A stretch of 64,000 bases of DNA from JABWCQ01 sp964530625 (lineage in GTDB: Bacteria > Electryoneota > RPQS01), in assembly GCA_964530625.1 (NCBI GenBank), contig CAZHAK010000001.1, positions 248,001-312,000 on the forward strand. The letters are read 5' to 3'. Positions 61,001 through 64,000 of this stretch are shown here, piece after piece. Position 1 is the first letter of the stretch; every line of letters starts with the position of its first letter. Below the pieces are notes generated by a model that was not told the origin of the DNA, did no database searches, and was given only the letters and a program-made list of their open reading frames with translations. Made by a program: the position numbers and the translations under genes.

Positions 61001-62302
61001 GTCGATCGCTTGTATCGTAACCTCGGCATAAAGGACGTTCGTGGGCAGCGCGTTCAATGTCAGCTGCCCCGTTGCGGCATTCCACGCGGCAGGCCACACA
61101 GCACCGTTAACGCGCGCGACTGGTGTGCCGGAGATACCGGGTCCCAAATCGCCGCGACGGACTTTTGCGGAAACAACAATACTTTGCCCAAACGTGAACA
61201 CGCGATTCTCACCGGGCTGAATGTCATACACTTGCGGCAGCGTATCCAGCGCAATGGTCAGAAGCGAATTGTTAAACCCTCCGGCCGCGTTGCGCGGATT
61301 GTCAGGATCAATCTGCCAATTCGTGCCGTTGATTACAAATTTGTACTCGTTCTCACCCACAGGCATCAATACTTCGCCCCACTTGTTACCGTACTGATCA
61401 ACATTATTAAGCGGCGTCGCGCTGGTGCTCCAGCCGTTAAAAGCTCCGGCAAGATTTAGTACCCCGACTTGTCCTGCAAACTGCGCGAAAGCCGAGCGCG
61501 GATCATAGCGAAAAATCACGTGTGTGACCTGCGCCGGTGGCGGTTCTTCTAGCAATATATTCCAATTCTGACTATTATTATTGTCCCAATTTGATCCGTC
61601 AGTGGTCACGTAGTGCACCGAAAAAATTGTATCAAGCGTGCTGAACGTTACCCTGAACAAACCATTGCCCATTGCTACCATCGGCGAACGCGCCGCCTGT
61701 CCCTGCGCCACCGTTCCCGCAGGCCACATGGATTGCGGTGGCAGTCTCCAGTTGCCGGGCCCGGATTCATTCACACCCCAATGTAAAATTACATTCGTCG
61801 CTCCGTTCGGCAAAGTGCCGGGCACAGCATCGTAGTAAACCGTGATCTGATCGCCCGGTTCGGGATCGGCAGGCGACCACCACGAAACTATTCCCGCAGT
61901 CAAAAACTCAAGCGACCAGTTGTTGCCGTTGTTGGAGTCCCAGTTGTTCCCCCCGTCGGTGAACACAAATGCGATCAGCTCAACTTCAGGAGTAAAGTCC
62001 ACAGTAACGGACCAGACTTGATTGCCGCCGTTCACCATCGGACTTTGCAGAGCGATGTTGTCGGTATGCAGCCGTGAGCCCGCGGGCCAAACTGCTTGCG
62101 GCGGAGTGCTCCAGTCTCCGTTTTCGGCGAGAAGTCCCCAGTGCATCCACACTTGCGAACCGTTGTCCGGCAACGCTCCGGCAATCGCGTCGTAATAAAA
62201 CGTTACCACGTCGCCTTGTCGCGGCGCGGCGGGTTCCCACCACGTCGATTGCGCGTAGAGCGAAGATGCTATAGTCAAGAGCATAGCGGCAAACTTAATC
62301 AT
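58091..62302 (-). CDS. 1403-residue extracellular alpha-amylase with type IX secretion tail
   Basis: After a 17-residue signal peptide come two CBM25/26-like units (about 20-135 and 138-255; each with WW.PA.P..GD..T.YYDA), then a CBM48/AMPK-like unit (LNLAGAFNGWSTSATPL), and a glucodextranase-C-like region. The GH13 barrel lies at about 875-1270 with nucleophile Asp in DGYRCDVAWG (about 1035), acid/base Glu in FLLGEASAND (about 1068), and FIENHDESR (about 1134). The end is the tail YPNPFNPVVTIPFEL...KLVLMK. It would cut starch at the cell surface. GAGGTGA supports the start. Confidence 0.95.
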   Translation of the reverse strand: MIKFAAMLLTIASSLYAQSTWWEPAAPRQGDVVTFYYDAIAGALPDNGSQVWMHWGLLAENGDWSTPPQAVWPAGSRLHTDNIALQSPMVNGGNQVWSVTVDFTPEVELIAFVFTDGGNNWDSNNGNNWSLEFLTAGIVSWWSPADPEPGDQITVYYDAVPGTLPNGATNVILHWGVNESGPGNWRLPPQSMWPAGTVAQGQAARSPMVAMGNGLFRVTFSTLDTIFSVHYVTTDGSNWDNNNSQNWNILLEEPPPAQVTHVIFRYDPRSAFAQFAGQVGVLNLAGAFNGWSTSATPLNNVDQYGNKWGEVLMPVGENEYKFVINGTNWQIDPDNPRNAAGGFNNSLLTIALDTLPQVYDIQPGENRVFTFGQSIVVSAKVRRGDLGPGISGTPVARVNGAVWPAAWNAATGQLTLNALPTNVLYAEVTIQAIDSAGRSTTRNLMYGFDDGDGYNVVDARGDRLYSTTESVDLRDFGIYAYSNGDSLEIRPRFFSDLTANSMAIVTITAEAGAYAAIPGLSAEYEVAGLGATGIIIPLLNPASPHFNAAVHNRIHYGAIGTEGAPIRFEATSNALDCFLAVHDLENALGNYQMAWQYTCVSVVAGSQADGYVAEVTSAQGGIDGLEDPDIYDAIFFMAADVEEKMSKNYGLTRRMTLDAPGRGVAAILPQDIGPGVLHTGPLCRILTRGAPTRVATRTIKGRITTGPPLSSVWMLQNGATRPVTMTADSFALAVTLVEGDNLFTLYARDVVGDTGRSAQMNFPLLVDHAPNPNLVVNIGDATIFLDASPSTDPQGNALTYLWEADPDNPAPVTLNGANSVQASFVIPSVHGEYYFDLTVTDTEQNSSRMRTFVRVNENGESAFMNDETAEWVDNAIVYEIFPRSHSASGDLDGITADIPRIAGLGVSAIWMMPIFEGPSDHGYEITDYYTVEQDYGTAEDLHELVATAHSYGIRVILDMVINHTGIGHPFMQDAIRYGRNSFYWDWYDRDGQGNYTYYYDWLSLPNINLNNPEAARYYIDMCRYWVEEFDIDGYRCDVAWGPMQRTPQFWVDWRRELKKIKPEIFLLGEASANDFTILNNRFDITYDWALHHEGQAAFTNMFPAVPSFANLTNLITNFGFPWPQYKNPFRFIENHDESRYVSIKTPAQTKLVSALLLSIPGIPMIYAGQEFGETSQRGLINWGSDPHNMRDHYYRLLQARKLLPAMRTGDFTRIPTDQPTSCYAFSRTGAGMDPVIFGGNFSSTSLQTAITLDAGPLGIHPDSTYFVSELISATNYSVLGSELTTISDMIPAYTGRVWVISDSAISVDANETPAIPRTTELLAPYPNPFNPVVTIPFELAKASRVKLRVFDVLGRETARLADDMMQAGVHEFRWDGSNVSSGIYFVMLQADGVARTKKLVLMK

Positions 62303-62423
62303 ACTGGGTCACCTCATTAGGGCAGGGCGGGGCGCAGACCATTCTCTGCGCCCCGTCCGTTGTTAAACTTCCGGTCTATCGAATCGCGGCGGCAGGTGTC
62401 TCCACCTGCCCCGTTAACCAAGA
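62303..62423 (-). promoter_or_regulatory. intergenic stem-loops between two starch genes
   Basis: GGGGCGCAGA/TCTGCGCCCC (62329-62338 with 62345-62354) and GGCAGGTG/CACCTGCC (62391-62398 with 62403-62410) form two hairpins in a 121-base gap. They have no T-run on the minus strand. They could be mRNA-processing or differential-expression elements, since gaps elsewhere in the operon are near zero. Confidence 0.45.
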
Positions 62424-63950
62424 CTACTTCAGCAGCAGCATCTTGCGTATTGCCGTAAACGCGCCGCTCTCAAGCTGATAAAAGTAAACGCCGCTGGAAA
62501 GATTGCTGCCGTCAAACGAAACCGTGTGACGGCCCATGCTCATGCGGCCCATATCAATCGTTCCGACCGTACGGCCTAAGACGTCAAACACTTTCAAGCT
62601 GGTCAAATTGCTTTGCGTTAAGTTAAACGCAATCGTCGTGCTCGGGTTGAACGGATTTGGGAAGTTCTGTTCAAGAGCGAAATCGCTGATGACCGGTACA
62701 TTGCTATCGTCTGCGTCCGAAATCAAGCACGGCCAGCCGGCATACATAACATCCGGCGAGCCCCAACAGTCAATATCAAACCGGAAAGTAGGCTCACTGT
62801 CATCAAGCGTTCTGTTGTGATTGCGCGCTACGCCCGCTTCAACGTCATACTGGTTAGCGCCGTATTTGTAAGTGATCTCGCGTGGCGTACCCGCAAGCAT
62901 AGGTATCGTGACTGCCCAAACGTCGTCACCAGCCGCTAAGTCGCCGTTTGTGCCATTGTCATTCAGGAAGTACTCTTGCGCAAAGTTACCCCACGGCCAA
63001 TTGTTCAGGTAAGGCGATGGCCCCGCGACTTGGATGGATTGAACAGAGAAGACCGTATCGCCGGTTTGCACGTCAACCACAAAACCCTGATCTGCTAAGC
63101 GGCCAAGAAGCGGCGTAATCTCGACTTGGAAAATCACGTCTACATCTTGCGTGATGACGTCATCGGGACCAACATCGCCATAATAAACAAGGTCGAGCGG
63201 CAGCTCGGCATAGCCATTACCATTGGGTGGCGGAAAATTGTCAGGTTCGTCACCGGTAGGATCGAATGATCTGTTTACGTTGCCGGGAAGCTGTTCCCAA
63301 CCCGTACCGTCGTTGACGTCGCCATCGTGAAGAATGACGAATTTGTATTCAGTAGGCGGATCAAGAGCAACATCGTCAAACTCAATCCAAGCGGAAAACA
63401 CACCCGGATTTCCAGTCTCTTCAAAGAGCCGTGTAGCGCCTCCCCACGATCCAATCGCCGGATGTCCGCCTCGCACGACAATCCAATCCGCTTCCGGTTC
63501 GAAGTTATTGGTCAGGATTTGCACAGACATATCAACCTGAAAGAAAACCTCACAGTCAAATGCCGCTTGCACGTCACTGAAGAAAACGACTGGCAGCGTG
63601 ATAGGATCGCTGCCCACGGTAACTTCGCGATCATTTGGCAACGATTCCCAAGTGTCCGTGCCTTCGTGAACTAAAACAAACTTGTATCCATAGGCGGTGT
63701 CTGGGCGAGCGGCAATATCAAACTCCCCAGTATAAATGCCATCGGCATCTCCGTCCGCAAGGCGGTGCGTGTAGCCCGACCATCCTTGAAATGCTCCGCG
63801 AATAAAAACACTATCCGAAGCCGGGACAAAATTCCCCAAGTCCGTTTGCACCGTCATGTTCACTTGAAAAGTGACCATGGTTGCCGATGCTGGCGCGATG
63901 CCAAATGCAATGATCGCGATGAGCACCGTAAAAACTTTTACCTTAAACAT
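62424..63950 (-). CDS. starch-binding surface protein with type IX secretion tail
   Basis: ATG 63950 follows AAGGAGG, a full ribosome site. The 508-residue product has a signal peptide (ending PASA). Three CBM20-like units follow: VFIRGAFQGWSGYTHRL, WIVVRGGHPAIGSWGG, and IQVAGPSPYLNNWPWG, each followed by a YKF- or YKYG-type strand. The tail is FPNPFNPSTTIAFNL...KMLLLK. No catalytic motif is present. It probably holds starch for the amylase; its role would be like that of SusE/F, but the proteins are not obviously related. Its promoter lies beyond the right edge or in the last 50 bases. Confidence 0.88.
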   Translation of the reverse strand: MFKVKVFTVLIAIIAFGIAPASATMVTFQVNMTVQTDLGNFVPASDSVFIRGAFQGWSGYTHRLADGDADGIYTGEFDIAARPDTAYGYKFVLVHEGTDTWESLPNDREVTVGSDPITLPVVFFSDVQAAFDCEVFFQVDMSVQILTNNFEPEADWIVVRGGHPAIGSWGGATRLFEETGNPGVFSAWIEFDDVALDPPTEYKFVILHDGDVNDGTGWEQLPGNVNRSFDPTGDEPDNFPPPNGNGYAELPLDLVYYGDVGPDDVITQDVDVIFQVEITPLLGRLADQGFVVDVQTGDTVFSVQSIQVAGPSPYLNNWPWGNFAQEYFLNDNGTNGDLAAGDDVWAVTIPMLAGTPREITYKYGANQYDVEAGVARNHNRTLDDSEPTFRFDIDCWGSPDVMYAGWPCLISDADDSNVPVISDFALEQNFPNPFNPSTTIAFNLTQSNLTSLKVFDVLGRTVGTIDMGRMSMGRHTVSFDGSNLSSGVYFYQLESGAFTAIRKMLLLK

Positions 63951-64000
63951 GATAGGGTCCTCCTTGACCGAATCTACTGACAGAAAAAATGGTATCAAAA

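Overview
The window looks like a chromosome piece from an uncultured bacterium of the FCB superphylum (Fibrobacteres-Chlorobi-Bacteroidetes side, for example a Zixibacteria-, KSB1- or Calditrichota-like lineage). The main clue is that four large secreted proteins end in the roughly 85-residue tail typical of type IX secretion cargo (YPNPFNP..T..., then a short amphipathic strand and a final K-V-L-x-K). Other clues are many fibronectin-III lipoproteins, a DUF3467 protein and sigma70-like promoters. No rRNA or tRNA gene, phage, IS element or CRISPR array was seen. The placement is inference, since there is no marker gene in the window that settles it.

Layout. 1-7756: a cut-off unknown gene, a lysine/alanine-rich histone H1-like protein with a hairpin-rich leader, two small unknown genes behind polA, DUF3467, a fibronectin lipoprotein and an N-acetylglucosamine-kinase-like gene. 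7796-10252: a secreted GyrI-like protein, mutY and a membrane protein. 10290-13895: a candidate structured RNA with its own -10 box, a three-gene unit of unknown exported/cytosolic proteins, a membrane glycosyltransferase and a dCMP-deaminase-family gene. 13966-23296: a vanadium-haloperoxidase/PAP2-like lipoprotein and a 2529-residue multidomain surface protein carrying an internal tandem duplication of about 800 residues. 23377-29041 (minus): a compact, overlapping gene run nitroreductase - beta-CASP metallo-hydrolase - sixA - two thymidylate-kinase-like paralogues - ppx. 29293-29877: a decayed XRE/cupin regulator. 30016-31485: DUF1858-DUF438-hemerythrin-PAS protein. 31556-37360: one 1934-residue polypeptide that strings together three methyltransferase and four glycosyltransferase domains. 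37592-43707: a PNGase F-like protein and two secreted proteins, one Cys-rich and probably highly expressed.

43779-63950 (minus) is a starch/maltodextrin utilisation locus. Gene order in transcription direction is: a starch-binding T9SS-tail protein, a T9SS-tail alpha-amylase with several starch-binding modules, an exported debranching enzyme, a MalK-like ATPase, an exported GH57 enzyme, a solute-binding lipoprotein, MalF-like and MalG-like permeases, a divergent GH57-like enzyme and a carbohydrate-binding-module protein. From 62302 to 43779 the gaps are almost nil or the genes overlap, and the run ends in a strong bidirectional terminator, so it reads as a ten-gene operon. Surface enzymes would cut starch, the debranching and GH57 enzymes would trim the products, and the ABC transporter would import them.

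The observations most worth a second look are the seven-domain sugar-transfer polypeptide, the sixA/double-tmk/ppx cluster with a K-to-R change in one P-loop, the candidate RNA at 10301-10430, and the XRE/cupin pseudogene.
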